A stretch of DNA of 60,000 nt from Nematostella vectensis (Eukaryota > Cnidaria > Anthozoa > Actiniaria > Edwardsiidae), in the NCBI RefSeq assembly GCF_932526225.1, contig NC_064034.1:3212001-3272000 (forward strand), in the 5' to 3' direction. Positions 1-10,891 of the stretch are shown here, piece by piece (positions within the stretch are counted from its first letter, which is position 1; every line of letters begins with the position of its first letter). The notes beneath the pieces were generated by a model. That model was not told where the DNA came from. It ran no database searches and saw nothing but the letters and a program-made list of their open reading frames with translations. Made by a program: the position numbers and the translations under genes.

Positions 1-662
1 CATAAATATAGAAGCATGGAAGAGGGGGGGGGGGGGGGGGGATGGCAGCGCCGCCCGAAAACAGAAATGGAAGGAAAATATGACAAAGCCATAAAAAAAA
101 TTAATACGATTATTATAGAAAAAAGGTAGAGCCAATTGCCCAAGGATCAAACCTCCTCAGAAACGAGGTTTCGACCAAAGCACCGCTATCTAGCGAACTG
201 TACAATACAAAGGAACCTGAGGTACCCGCGCATTAATGGGGAGGCAATAACCAGGATCCCAGGCCTGTCTTAGTCCTTACGCCACGCACAGCTCGCTGAG
301 ATGAAGACTTAGGGGCGGATCTAGCTTTTCGCTAAAGGGGGGGGGGGGGGATTGGCTTAGTGACCAAGGGGGAAGGGGGTATTTTTTTGTAACATGTGGC
401 CTTGTCGCGCACGTGTAAATGACATCTTTCGTGTTGCGCCTTTACCCGTTCTCCTGTGCTCAGTCGCGCACGTGCATATTTTTTGTGCTCAGAAACAAAA
501 AAAGTAAAGCTGATCTAAAAACAGGTTCGGATGTTTTCACACTCACAAAGCATTTGTTAAGCATTTATTTCATTGTTTGTTTTGTATAGTGCATCAATGT
601 TTCACAAAAACAGCAGAAAACACTTTGGACAATGTCTCAGCTTCTATTAGCAAACCAAACTA
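1..662. other. Intergenic sequence, no gene seen
   Basis: No convincing exon or RNA gene is seen. The stretch holds two poly-G runs (about 26-41 and 339-352) and otherwise unremarkable AT-rich sequence leading into the retrotransposon tail. Part of it may be more of that element, but no open frame with reverse-transcriptase character is visible before 663. Confidence 0.5.
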
Positions 663-1122
663 TTGAAGCGGGCTACTAAAGGAATCCATCGAAGTGAGTT
701 GGAGCCACTTCTCAAAAAGGCTGGCTTATCAGTACATGATTTGTGTACTATTTATTGCGCGCTCATAAGGTCTGTACTCGAGTATGCCTCGCCGGTGTGG
801 GCTGCTCTACCGGAATACCTATCTGAGCACCTGGAGTCTATACAGAAAAGAGCTTTAAAAATCATTCTAAGGCACGAATATACGAGCTATAGTAGTGCCC
901 TTGCCTCAACGTCTCTCCAATTTTTGTCTGAGAGAAGGGATGAAGCATGTCGGAAATTTATGGCAAGAGCTAAAACTGTTGAACCCTTAAAATCTGTGGT
1001 TAATAACACTTGACAACTGTCCAACATGGATATAATTTGAGATCAGGAAATGAGAAAATAATAGGACCGCAAGCTAAAACTTGTAGGTTTAGAGATTTTG
1101 TGACTGTGCGCTATTGTTAGTT
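663..1122 (+). mobile_element. Non-LTR retrotransposon tail (reverse transcriptase C-terminus), degenerate
   Basis: The open frame 663-1013 encodes the end of a LINE-type reverse transcriptase. The YCALIRSVLEYASPVW block and the LESIQKRALKII block are the usual thumb and C-terminal signature of CR1/L2/jockey-like elements. The frame is broken near 1014: a second frame from about 1025 continues with HGYNLRSGNEK and ends at TAG 1120-1122. That second piece resembles the minus-strand fragment near 59.8 kb (HGYGLRSGS), so the two are probably the same family. The element is 5'-truncated and frameshifted, so it is a dead copy. The exact subfamily cannot be given by eye. Confidence 0.75.
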
Positions 1123-2220
1123 TCTGTGTGACGACCTCTCACTTGTAATTCAGCCATGATAGCTGCAATGGTGTAGAAATAAACATATATATATATTACT
1201 TTAGAGTCTTTCTTTCTATTTTTTGGATTGGAATGCAATGTATAGTATTTTGTTTTTATCTAGGATGATTACAAATAAGGTAATAATTAAAATTTCTCTA
1301 AAGTAACAATGTTTCTTATGTTCAACATAGGGTTGCCCTCACAAAATTGAGGCTTAGCAACTACAATTTGGCCATTGAAACACCCGGATGAGAGAAAGTA
1401 CACGAGCCGTTTGAACCCCCGGAATTTCCAATCCCTGAATGGGGGGGGGGGGGGGGGGATGGATATTTTCTGGAACTACACAATAGAAAAATGATGAGCA
1501 TATGTATATAAGTATATAATTCGGTAAGGCTAAGTTCAAACGTCGTAGGCTCATGGATAATACGACGTTTGAGACTTAGCCTAAGAGAAACACATTATAC
1601 TATTTTGAAAAAAAAAAACAATAGAGATATTAGTGAAATAACGAACACAAGGGTCTTTCTATTTATAATAAGTGAACGGCAAAATACATTTTGTGCATAA
1701 GGGAAAAAAAGACATGCTTCGAAATAATGATACCTCAGGAAAATGACATCTCTCTAACATTTATTTTTTTCGGACCACACCTATATACATTTATACTTTT
1801 TTTAAAAGATAATAAATTGTACTGTATTGAAACTCTCTCTTTACATAATTTTTTTTTTCGGAGCACACCTATTGTAAAAGGTACCGAAAATAAGAAAAAA
1901 TAAGTAAATTGTATTGTTTTGTATTGTAACCCTTCCCCCCTGCCACTTCGGCCTCCTACTTTTGAAGCCATTTCACCGCCCTTGAACATACAGTTGTAGC
2001 GCAAAAGATTCTAGAAGGAAGAAAAGGGATAGGACAGGTAACACGGTTCATGAATGTAACTTATAGTAGAAGATGGCTCATGACTATGAGACCCTTATTA
2101 AAGATCCTTACATGAAGTAGGAGGTAGTAGTGGGTTTCTATCCACCGTTAATGCTGAATTATCAGGTAAAAATTCAATTATAATTTCTCGATTTGAGAAA
2201 ACTGTGGGTAGCCTTGTATT
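1123..2220. other. Upstream region of PDCL, no further gene
   Basis: AT-rich sequence with a TA run (about 1185-1197), a 19-nt poly-G tract (1441-1459) and the hairpin at 1525-1585. The PDCL promoter and 5'UTR should lie in the 3' part, but no core promoter element can be named with confidence. Confidence 0.4.
1525..1585. repeat. Near-perfect inverted repeat (hairpin), arms about 23-25 bp
   Basis: Arms 1525-1547 and 1561-1585 are reverse complements with a 13-nt loop. The core is AAACGTCGTA / TACGACGTTT. It looks like the tip of a foldback transposon or MITE, but the outer ends are not clear. It lies about 640 bp upstream of the PDCL start. Confidence 0.6.
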
Positions 2221-5200
2221 ATGACTACCCTTGATGATCGACTGTTGGGCGAGAAGAGGCAAAACTATGTTTCCAGCTCAGAGAGTGAAGGCGAGGAGGA
2301 AGAACCGGCTGCTGCTAGTGTTGACAATGCGGGGTCGCTGCCGCCAAATATGCGATTACAGACTCCAAAGGTAAAAAGTTAATTCGTGTAGGACTCTAAT
2401 CACTACTGAAAAAATATGTGAACTGTACGATGAGAGGTTACTAGAATATTTGCCAAAGTGCACCGAGGATTTTTTCGTGAGGTCTGAACCAATTCATCGA
2501 TTATACCGTATCTCTTTGTTTACGTTATTGTCGATGTCAAAACATTTTCTTTCATTTCCTGACAATTTCTTATTGTTAAAAAGGCAGTCTTTCTTATTAT
2601 GTGAATGTTTACAAAAGTCAATTCGTAAACTGCTCACTGGTAAAGAAATTGACTTTTTCCCAACTGCATTTAAACTTATTTCCACTTAGCGGCTGTCACC
2701 TGTCATTTTCAAGTATACAAGTATAAGAACCCTTCCATTGTTTATTTTTATTTATTTTTTACCATTTTGTGAGCAGAACTGCACCAATATATGTGCCCTA
2801 AAGGAAGAAATACATAAGTATGCAGAAGGGGCAGCATTTCTATCATATTTTACCCATCCCACTTTGTTGAGTGAATAGAATGAATTTTAAAGGGGGTAGA
2901 CAAACTAAAAAATTGCGGTTGGTATTGAAAAAGTGTACCAGATTTTCATGAAAATGGGGTAGCCACCTCCTTTCCCCTCCCTTGATCTGTATACATGGAA
3001 TGGTGACTATTGCCATGTAAACCTCTCAGGGTTCTCTGATCTTGTTCAAAGACAGGGCCCAAAGGTGTGATCCAAGACTTTAGGCGATACAAGCAACTGG
3101 AGACAGAGCATAAAAAAGAACAGGAGGAGGAACTCAAGGCTTTAGCAAAGAAATTCTCTCTAAGCTGCCAAACTAGTGTAAGTACATAAGACTGCGATAA
3201 ATGTCTGTCCTTTTTTGCTTCTCTAGCAACAAGTGCAACTGTGTATCCCTTGTGGCTCAGATAGCCAACATGATGTTAAATAGTAATGCCATCTTTTAAA
3301 TCATTGACCAACCGGTAATTGCAAGACATTACAGAACCACTGTTATAAGGTGGAGTACATTTTAAATTGTCTGTACTTGGACGCATATAGTAACAGCATA
3401 ACCTAAGGGACATACTAACATCCATGTAAACTGTGTGGTCACATAAAAGATGCATCACTCTTTAACACTATCTTATTCATGTAGCAGTCTAGATAACACC
3501 CCCTGCAATTTGACCATGGCTTCAATTATGAATAGTCAGTCCACATTCCTTGCATCCTATCACCTCTAACATTTATATTCCAACTGAGTGCTTACAGAAC
3601 AAATAATAATAGGCAATATAAAAATCCATTTTTATCGTTTATTATCATTAGGGAGTGTCCATTATAAAGCCCCCCTGCAGTGCCCCCTCCCTTTTAAAAT
3701 GCCCCAGGATTTATAAAAAACTTCAAAGCTCCCCCTTAGAGGGAACATTTGTTTTGGAGCTTCCTATTTTTATGGTTTCAAAATTTCTGGAGATAGATAG
3801 ATAGATTTGTTTATTAAATACCCCTCACAGTTTGAAACTGAATTACAGGTAATTAGCACACACAAGCTAAGCGATTACAACATTACGTAACAAAATTTGA
3901 CAAGCGATTAGTGTTGCATATTTTCGGTTCCATGGGAGCAGGTCTTCTTAGATTGTACTAGGCTAGGCTATTTAAAGGGTTTTCCTTACACAGGGAACTC
4001 ATGAATTGTTGACAAAGCAAATATCGTCTATTTTTAAGCGAGACAAGACCGGCTTTCTCCAGGGCATCATTGTAATTATTGGATGGGAAGATTATTCTAA
4101 GTGCTCGTTTCTGGATACGCTCTAGACCATCTGAAAGAAACGCAGACAGGCCAGCGTACACTGCGGCACCGTACTCTATGACTGATTAGAGAGCAATAAA
4201 CAGTGACTAAGTCCAGTTCTTTAACGCCGCACTTTTTAAGTAAGCGCAGGGCGTATAGCCTACGATTTGACTTTTTGCAAACGTGGTCACAGTAGTCACA
4301 GACCCCCCAATATTTTCCCTTCCCCCTCCCCCTACCAGTGTATTTGATAAACCTACCCTTACCAACTTCCAAGTCACTTAACATTGTATAAAAAAAAACT
4401 AGTGACAAGATTATCCTTCAAGTAAAATTTTGATCTTTCTAAATCCTTTTTGTATCAAATCAAGTTACTGTTTGTTATTTTCAAGCTGGAGGATGAACAG
4501 GAGAAGCAGCTGATGAAGGAACTAGAAATTGAGGAGGATGAGTTTTTGAAGCAATACCATTTGAAACGACTGCTACAAATGAAAGATGAACAGCAGCAGA
4601 AAATAGCTATGCAAAGGTAGCTATGAACAACAAGCCTTACCTCTTTTGCTGAACAAAGAAACAGAAGGCTTTTCACCTTGTACCCCCAACTCCACCCCTT
4701 TTTTTCTTGATCTTACTAGAAGTGCTCACTCCCACCCCCTGACCTGACCAAGAATACTACTGTCTTCCCACCCCAATGACCTCACCAAGAGTACTACTGT
4801 CTTCCCACCCCCTGACCTCACCAAGAATACTACTGTCTTCCCACCCCCTTACCTCACCAAGAATACTACTGTCTTCCCACCCCCTGACCTCACCAAGAAT
4901 ACTACTGTCTTCCCACCCCCTGACCTCACCAAGAATACTACTGTCTTCCCACCCCCTGACCCCACCAAGAGTACTACTGTCTTCCCACCCCCTGACCTCA
5001 CCAAGAGTACTACTGTCTTCCCACCCCCTGACCTCACTAGAAGTGCTCCCTCCCACCCCCTGACCTCACCAAGAGTACTACTGTCTTCCCACCCCCTGAC
5101 CTCACTAGAAGTGCTCTCTCCCACCCCCTGACCTCACCAAGAGTACTACTGTCTTCCTACCCCCTGACCTCACTAGAAGTGCTCCCTCCCACCCCCTGAC

Positions 5201-7687
5201 CTCACTAGAAGTGCTCACTCCCACCCCCTGACCTCAATAGAAGTGCCCCCTCCCACCCCCTGACCTCATCAAGAGTACTACTGTCTTCCCACCCCCTGAC
5301 CTCACCAAGAGTACTACTGTCTTCCCACTCCCTGACCTCACCAAGAGTACTACTGTCTTCCCACCTGCTGACCTCACTAGAAGTGCTCCCTCCCACCCCC
5401 TGACCTCACCAAGAGTACTACTGTCTTCCCACCCCCTGACCTCACTAGAAGTGCTCCCTCCCACTCCCTGACCTCACCAAGAGTACTACTGTCTTCCCAC
5501 CTGCTGACCTCACTAGAAGTGCTCCCTCCCACCCCCTGACCTCACCAAGAGTACTACTGTCTTCCCACCCCCTGACCTCACTAGAAGTGCTCCCTCCCAC
5601 CCCCTGACATCACCAAGAATACTACAGTCTTCCTACCCCATGACCCCTCTAGAAATGCTCCCTCCCACCCACTGACCTCACCAATAGTACTACTGTCTTC
5701 CCACCCCCTGACCTCACCAAGAGTACTACTGTCTTCCCACCCCCTGACCTCACTAGAAGTGCTCCCTCCCACCCCCTGACCTCACTAGAAGTGCTCACTC
5801 CCACCCCCTGACCTCACTAGAAGTGCTCACTCCCACCCCCTGACCTCACCAAGAGTACTACTGTCTTCCCACCCCCTGACCTCACTAGAAGTACCCCTCT
5901 CCCTACCTGGTCTAATCAGCTATGCTATAAACTCTTCAATCATATCTTTTCTCACTGTAATAAAGAGTTCTGAGAATTTTTTCATAACCTGTTAAAGGCT
6001 CCGATTACATTTACAGGCATAGATTTGGAAAAGTGATTGACATAACAAGCCAAGATGAATTTCTTGCGGCTATAGATAAGGAGCCTCTTCATGTGGTAAT
6101 AGTTATCCATCTGTATGATCAGGTGAGAAAATCTTTCCAAATCACACTATTTTTTGTCAGTAAAAACTGTGATCATGGTAACAGTACAGTAGCTGTGTCA
6201 CGGTATTCATTGCAAATTTAGAAATATATCTCAATATTCATTGAGTCACTCAATGATCTTGTATAGTAAAATTCAAATATGGTCAGCATTTAAAACTAAG
6301 ACAGCTAGAACCTTTGTAGAATCTTATGTCATATTTTACCCTTCAAAAGAGAGTGGCGTTAGACCCCATTTGCCCCCACTAACACCAAAAGTGTTAGATT
6401 TTATTTATTCTAATGTGTGCTTCTTATCTTACCAGACTTCAAGCTGCGTTTGCATGAATGAATGCTTAAATATTCTAGCACAGCAGTTCCCAATGGTAAA
6501 TGTCTGCAGATCTATAGACAGAAGGTTTAATGGGGTGATAAGAATAAAAAAAGTAATTGGAATCACACTATACACAAAAACTGTGACATGCAAATAAATG
6601 TCAAGTTCTTCTGTATTTTGTTATTCTAAACCACAATATTGATTGATTTTGTTGTAGGTCAAATTCTGCCGTGTAGAAGCTGACAAGACAGGCATCAGCA
6701 AAACCTTTGTAAGTTAACATGTCATTTATAGTTTTTAGTGCCATTTGCTAATGATTAACATGCCTGAGCTAGGGGGTCTCAGGATTACAGTAAACTCTTG
6801 CCTTGCTGTGATTCAGAATTTAGAATTATTATGTTGTGTTTATTATCTTGTGTTTACGCATTTTGCTTTCAGAGGAAGAATGGTTTACCGGCACTTCTCG
6901 CCTACAAGGCCACTCATATGATCGGGAACTTTGTGCAACTAAGAAGCATATTAGGAGATGACTTCTTTGCCTCAGATGTGGAGAGTTTTTTGATAGAGTA
7001 AGTTGGATCTGGCTCTAACATGACTCAATAGTATCATCACGACCGTGGGGGGTGGGGGGAGGGGGAATGACTTGGTAGGGGGTGCTTCTTGTATAGGTAC
7101 TTATCTTTCTGTTTAAGTCCTACCCTCTCTGTCCTTTAAGGCATGGAGGGTTTTATGATTCAGGCTTTCAAAGTTATGGAACTGAAAAGCTCTTTGACTA
7201 CCTCTCGCCTTGTTTCGAAAAGTATTTAGTTTTTGAGGTGGAGACACAACAGGCCTAATAAAATATGTTTTAGGTTTATTTCTGTTGTTGAACAGTAAAC
7301 ATCTTCGTACCAAAATCTTAGAAGTTCCCTCAATTACACATCACTTTTGTAATGGGCCATTTTGAAGTTAATGACCTTTTTACAGATAATGCATTTCTGC
7401 ATTTCAATCAGGATGTTTACCTTCAACCTTTTATAAACAGCTGCCAGACGACTGAAAAAAGTAAAAACTCCTGTTTCTCCAAAAGAGTGAATAACCACTA
7501 GAAAACTTTTAAAATGAGACCCATTTATTCTGATATTAAAGTTATTCAAATAATGTTTGTCAAATGTTAAATTATTTTTCTTTGCAGGAATGGCATTATA
7601 TCCGACGAAGAAGAACAATCTTCTCTTCAAGCAAGAAAAATGATCGCAACAGATCAAGATGAAGATAGCGATTTGGACTTGGACTAA
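2221..7687 (+). CDS. PDCL: Phosducin-like protein (PDCL family)
   Basis: Predicted exons: 2221-2370, 3052-3177, 4486-4616, 6017-6122, 6436-6495, 6658-6708, 6873-6997, 7588-7687. They join in frame to 282 residues, close to vertebrate PDCL. All junctions are GT-AG. Residues 1-50 are acidic (SSSESEGEEEE). Exon 2 carries the family hallmark TGPKGVIQDFRRYKQLE. Exon 3 is a charged helix. Exons 4-8 form the thioredoxin-like domain (FGKVIDITSQDEF ... VKFCRVEADKTGI ... GLPALLAYK), ending in the acidic tail EDSDLDLD. Family knowledge: PDCL binds G-beta/gamma and works with the cytosolic chaperonin CCT to assemble G-beta/gamma dimers. The acceptor of exon 2 could also be 3 nt later (3055). Intron 2 holds a minus-strand retrotransposon tail, and intron 3 a 36-bp minisatellite of about 1.2 kb. 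Confidence 0.92.
3790..4300 (-). mobile_element. Non-LTR retrotransposon tail in PDCL intron 2
   Basis: The minus strand shows a reverse-transcriptase C-terminus in two frames: KKSNRRLYALRLLKKCGV followed by VTVYCSLI (about 4270-4170), then LSDGLERIQKRALRIIF with LKNRRYLLCQQF (about 4160-3958). The break between them is a frameshift. Downstream, near 3815-3790, is a TTTATT-rich 3' end of the type seen in the other LINE tails here. It is antisense to PDCL, truncated and dead. Confidence 0.75.
4690..5900. repeat. 36-bp minisatellite in PDCL intron 3
   Basis: About 33 tandem units of roughly 36 bp. Two alternating unit types are seen: CCCCTGACCTCACCAAGAGT with ACTACTGTCTTCCCAC, and CCCCTGACCTCACTAGAAGT with GCTCCCTCCCAC. 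The strand is strongly pyrimidine-biased. Because 36 is divisible by 3, the array produces open frames on both strands, but these are repeat artefacts. The array starts about 70 nt after the exon 3 donor and ends about 115 nt before the exon 4 acceptor, so it does not include a splice site. Confidence 0.95.
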
Positions 7688-7937
7688 ATAGAAGGGAAAT
7701 GAGTTATGCGATATGCAAGAGGAAAAATGAAGGGATCTTTTTATTACAGACGGGTGCATGATTCACTCTACTGTAAAATGTTATTCAAAAATTCAACAGA
7801 GAACAACCAGCCCTCACTATATACCATTATTATAAGGACATATTCTTTGCAACTAAGGCAAGTCGAAAAATTATCAACCAAACCCAATGTACAGAACATG
7901 ACAACAACCTTGTACATTAGGGCCCACTATCATTTGT

Positions 7938-8262
7938 TACACTCTTACACCCTTTTTTTACAAGAACGTTTTATTATAAGAACGTCAAGCCTGAGATTTC
8001 AACAAATTTTAAGAACATGCTAAGAACATGCCGAGGATCAGATACCAGAAATTATTTATTTTAGTCTTGATGCGTTCTAAAATGCAGAATCAATTTGTGC
8101 TCATAATAACAACCTTATTATTGCTATAGATCATTAGTGTAATTCTCTTCCTAATAATTCGTTGGGCATTATATTCTTATTCACACTAAAATTTAAGAAC
8201 GTCGTTCAGGCTCAGCTTCAACGGAAAATTAGACGTTCTTATATAAAAAAAGAGTGTATAGA
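7938..8262. mobile_element. Candidate MITE with imperfect terminal inverted repeats
   Basis: The left end (about 7938-8000: ACTCTTACACCC, a T run, then AAGAACGT motifs) is an imperfect reverse complement of the right end (about 8200-8262: AGACGTTCTTATAT, A run, AGAGTGTATAG). No open frame of note lies between, so it would be non-autonomous. A related sequence occurs at 52137-52200 (ATATAAGAACGTCCAATTTT), which supports a dispersed family. Target-site duplications could not be settled. Confidence 0.5.
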
Positions 8263-8486
8263 GATAGAGACGACCATCATATCCACATAGCTTATAGGTG
8301 AATAGAATAAGTGTTTGTTTTGATGGTCAGAGACCTAATAACAAGTTTATTCTGCATAGCAGGCGCTAAGAGTAAAGTAAATATTAAGTCCTTTCTTCCT
8401 TTTACCAAAACGTAGAAAGAAACCACCGGACAGCCTCTATCTGCTTGTGCGTCGGACCTTGTGGTCTGCGTCGACAGCTGACTATT

Positions 8487-8722
8487 AAATAAAACCTTTG
8501 AAAGAAAGCAACAACGACAATAACGCAGAAATGTTTTTTTTAAACGATATTTTGGCAGGCCAATACTTGTCTTCTTCAGGTTATAATGAGTTACAGTGGC
8601 ATGTAACAACTAGTATATGTACAAAGTATGCCACTTCAGCTCAATTGGCCTGCTGAAATATAATTAAAAACAACAACTCTGCGTTGTTGTCGACTTTTTC
8701 TTTTAAAGTTTTATTCCTTTCC
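8487..8722. repeat. Foldback sequence with about 80-bp imperfect arms
   Basis: The left arm (about 8487-8570: AAATAAAACCTTTGAAAGAA, then ACGCAGAAATG, then GGCAGGCCAAT) is an imperfect reverse complement of the right arm (about 8641-8722: ATTGGCCTGCTGAAATAT, then CTGCGTTGTTGTCGAC, then AAAGTTTTATTCC). No coding potential was seen. It probably derives from a foldback transposon or from two head-to-head repeat copies. Confidence 0.5.
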
Positions 8723-8869
8723 ACCTTGTACGTGCTACGCACTACGTCTATTATTCATGCTAGTCTTCCGATATATAACTTCTCTGATGTCTCTGTTTTC
8801 TGATGGTTTACCTTTTTCTGTTCTGTTCTTCTGGTGGCGTACCTCTGCATCCGAAATATCGGGGGACAT

Positions 8870-8960
8870 GATACAGAAATCGTTAGAAAAATATTGGGGG
8901 CCCGGCCACGCCCCTCTTCTGGCCATTTCCTTATAATTAAATATTGCTACGGCCCTGTGG
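8870..8960 (-). mobile_element. Fragment of a dispersed repeat, also present near 53.1-53.25 kb
   Basis: The segment with AATATTGGGGGCCCGGCCAC, GCCCC, CATTTCCTTA and TTGCTACGGCCC reads as the reverse complement of 53112-53245 (GGCCGTAGCAGGGGG, TAAGGAAATGACTAGTAGGG, GCGTGGCCGTGCCCCC). Two copies in opposite orientation inside one window indicate a dispersed transposon family. No coding frame is seen. Confidence 0.55.
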
Positions 8961-9824
8961 AACTATGTCATGCTTAAATCTAAATACGTACTTAGTTATA
9001 GAGATCATACTTAAAGGCGCTGACAGAGAGTCTATTATTTTAAACAAAGATTTTTGCGAATCATGGTGGTCGTACCCAGGCCAGGCAATAATATGGTATA
9101 AAATATATTACAATAATAAAACGGAAATTTATTATATTTCGTTATTCATTTGCTTATTTTGGCAATGCCAATCAAAACAGTTTCTGGCATCCTGATTCGC
9201 TAGCTTTTGTAGTACTCTCTGGGGGCCGGGGAATTTGGGGCAAAGAGATTTCTCAAGAACATACTAAGACGTATCAACTAAGACGCAATAGCTTTGTCGG
9301 ACCAGAAAGGGGGGGGGGGCATGGTAGGGCGTGTCAAATTGCACACAAATTCTCTTTTTTTTTACTTTTCTTTTGCTCTTCTTTCTGGTATTAGTGTAAG
9401 ATAGATAGTCTTTATTTTCACACTGTCAAATATGAGAGTTAACATATGACTATGAATATAAAAACGTAATAATTAAAATTTTATCAGCTACGTCTGTTGT
9501 GTTTGAGGCTCACCCCCGGCCCCAACCCAGGATTTTTCTTGGGGGGGGAGGGGGGGTGCGAAATCCGAAAAAGTGGACCTAATTTTTCTGGGGGAGGTGT
9601 GTGTGTGTGTGTGTGAGGGGGTGAAGGGAGTCGGTTTTCTGATTAAAATCTTAAAAAAAAAGGGATTTTTTATGGCTTTGCAGTATCTCCACGGGACGTT
9701 AATTGTCGGTTGGCTACAAATAAAGTCCGACTTATGGGTTAATGACATACCAGAGTGATCTAGCTTATGCTTTATAGTTTTGTCTACAAATAGCACGTCT
9801 ATTGTGAACCGAAAGTGGCCGTTG
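8961..9824. other. Intergenic sequence without a recognisable gene
   Basis: AT-rich sequence with a poly-G run near 9309, a T-rich segment near 9355, a short (GT)n run at 9597-9615 and a G-rich patch at 9541-9556. No exon with a supported product was found. Confidence 0.4.
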
Positions 9825-10312
9825 TGTGTGTGTCTGTGTGTGTGTGTGGGGGGGGGGGGGGGGGGGGGGGGGTCTGGGGATACGGGCCTAAGTTAACGTG
9901 CCGTGTGTGTGTGTGTGTGGGGGGGGGGGGGGGGTCTGGGGATACGGGCCTAAGTTAACGTGCCGTGTGTGTGTGTGTGTGTGGGGGGGGGTGCTGGGGG
10001 TACGGGCCTGAGTTAACGTGCCGTGTGTGTGTGTGTGTGGGGGGGGGGGGGTCTGGGGATACGGGCCTAAGTTAACGTGCCGTGTGTGTGTGTGTGGGGG
10101 GGGGGGGCTGGGGGTACGGGCCTGAGTTAACGTGCCGTGTGTGTGGGGGGGGGGGGGGGGCTGGGGGTACGGGCCTGAGTTAACGTGCCGTGTGTGTGTG
10201 GGGGGGGGGGGGGGGGCTGGGGGTACGGGCCTGAGTTAACGTGCCGTGTGTGTGTGTGTGTGTGGGGGGGGGGGTGGGGGGGGCTGGGGGTACGGGCCTG
10301 AGTTAACGTGCC

Positions 10313-10343
<31 letters not shown>

Positions 10344-10380
10344 GGGGGCTGGGGGTACGGGCCTGAGTTAACGTGCCAGT
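9825..10380. repeat. TG-repeat / poly-G minisatellite, about 9 units
   Basis: About nine tandem units of 50-70 bp. Each has (GT)4-10, then an uninterrupted G run of roughly 8-26, then a fixed spacer CTGGGGGTACGGGCCTGAGT followed by TAACGTGCC. Length differences lie almost entirely in the GT and G runs, as expected from replication slippage. The G runs plus GGGG and GGG in the spacer could form G-quadruplexes on the plus strand, and the (GT)n blocks could adopt Z-DNA. The array ends about 450 bp before the first possible upstream ATG of the IQSEC gene. Confidence 0.95.
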
Positions 10381-10891
10381 TCATGAAATTGATCTGATCC
10401 TGGGCAAGGCTACAGATTAAAAATACCGATGACCTCTTAGCTTGCATAGCCAAATAAGTGTTTGGTGGGTCCGCAAAAATTGCTAATAGTGAACAATTTT
10501 TTGAGTGAGACATTTTTTAAAAAAATTGATTCAACCTTTTTTTTTCCCTCTACAATTCGATCAAATCTGAGTCAAGGAACTCTAGCAAGACTACAAGTTT
10601 AGCTAGAAAGTGTATCAGTGAAAAAGCAATCTGTCTGAATCAGTGTCAGGAATATTGAAAGGTGGGGGCTGGTGTATGTACTTACCAAATTTGGCTCAAG
10701 ATAACCATTATCAGATTTGTCAAGTCTAGTCGTCTCGCGTGCAAATAAATCACAGCTTTGCACTGTGATTGGCTATATACAGATCACATGACCATGCACC
10801 CCATCCACAAGGGTATAGGAAGTAAACAAGATGGCGGGCAAACGAGCTCTCGAGAACACGCCAAGTTGAGCTTAAATTGAATTCAATTACT
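10381..10891 (+). promoter_or_regulatory. Candidate promoter/5'UTR of the IQSEC gene
   Basis: Within 130 nt upstream of the start codon lie an inverted CCAAT box (ATTGG, 10768-10772), a TATATA stretch (10774-10779), an E-box-like TCACATGACC (10784-10793) and CAAGATGGCGGG (10828-10839). The last matches the core of the YY1 site AAGATGGCGGC, often found just downstream of animal transcription starts. Motif presence is seen directly; function is inferred. Confidence 0.45.
10831..10869 (+). promoter_or_regulatory. Upstream ORF (12 codons) before the IQSEC start
   Basis: The ATG inside the YY1-like motif opens a 12-codon frame that stops at TGA 10867-10869, 22 nt before the predicted main ATG at 10892. 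If transcription starts upstream of 10831, this uORF would be translated first and could lower initiation at the main start. If transcription begins at the YY1-like site itself, it may be excluded or have a very short leader. Confidence 0.4.

Noticed and set aside
4757-5772. Long open frames on both strands in the 36-bp array
   Set aside because: Unit length is a multiple of three, so frames stay open by default. The peptides are simple repeats and lie within a PDCL intron.
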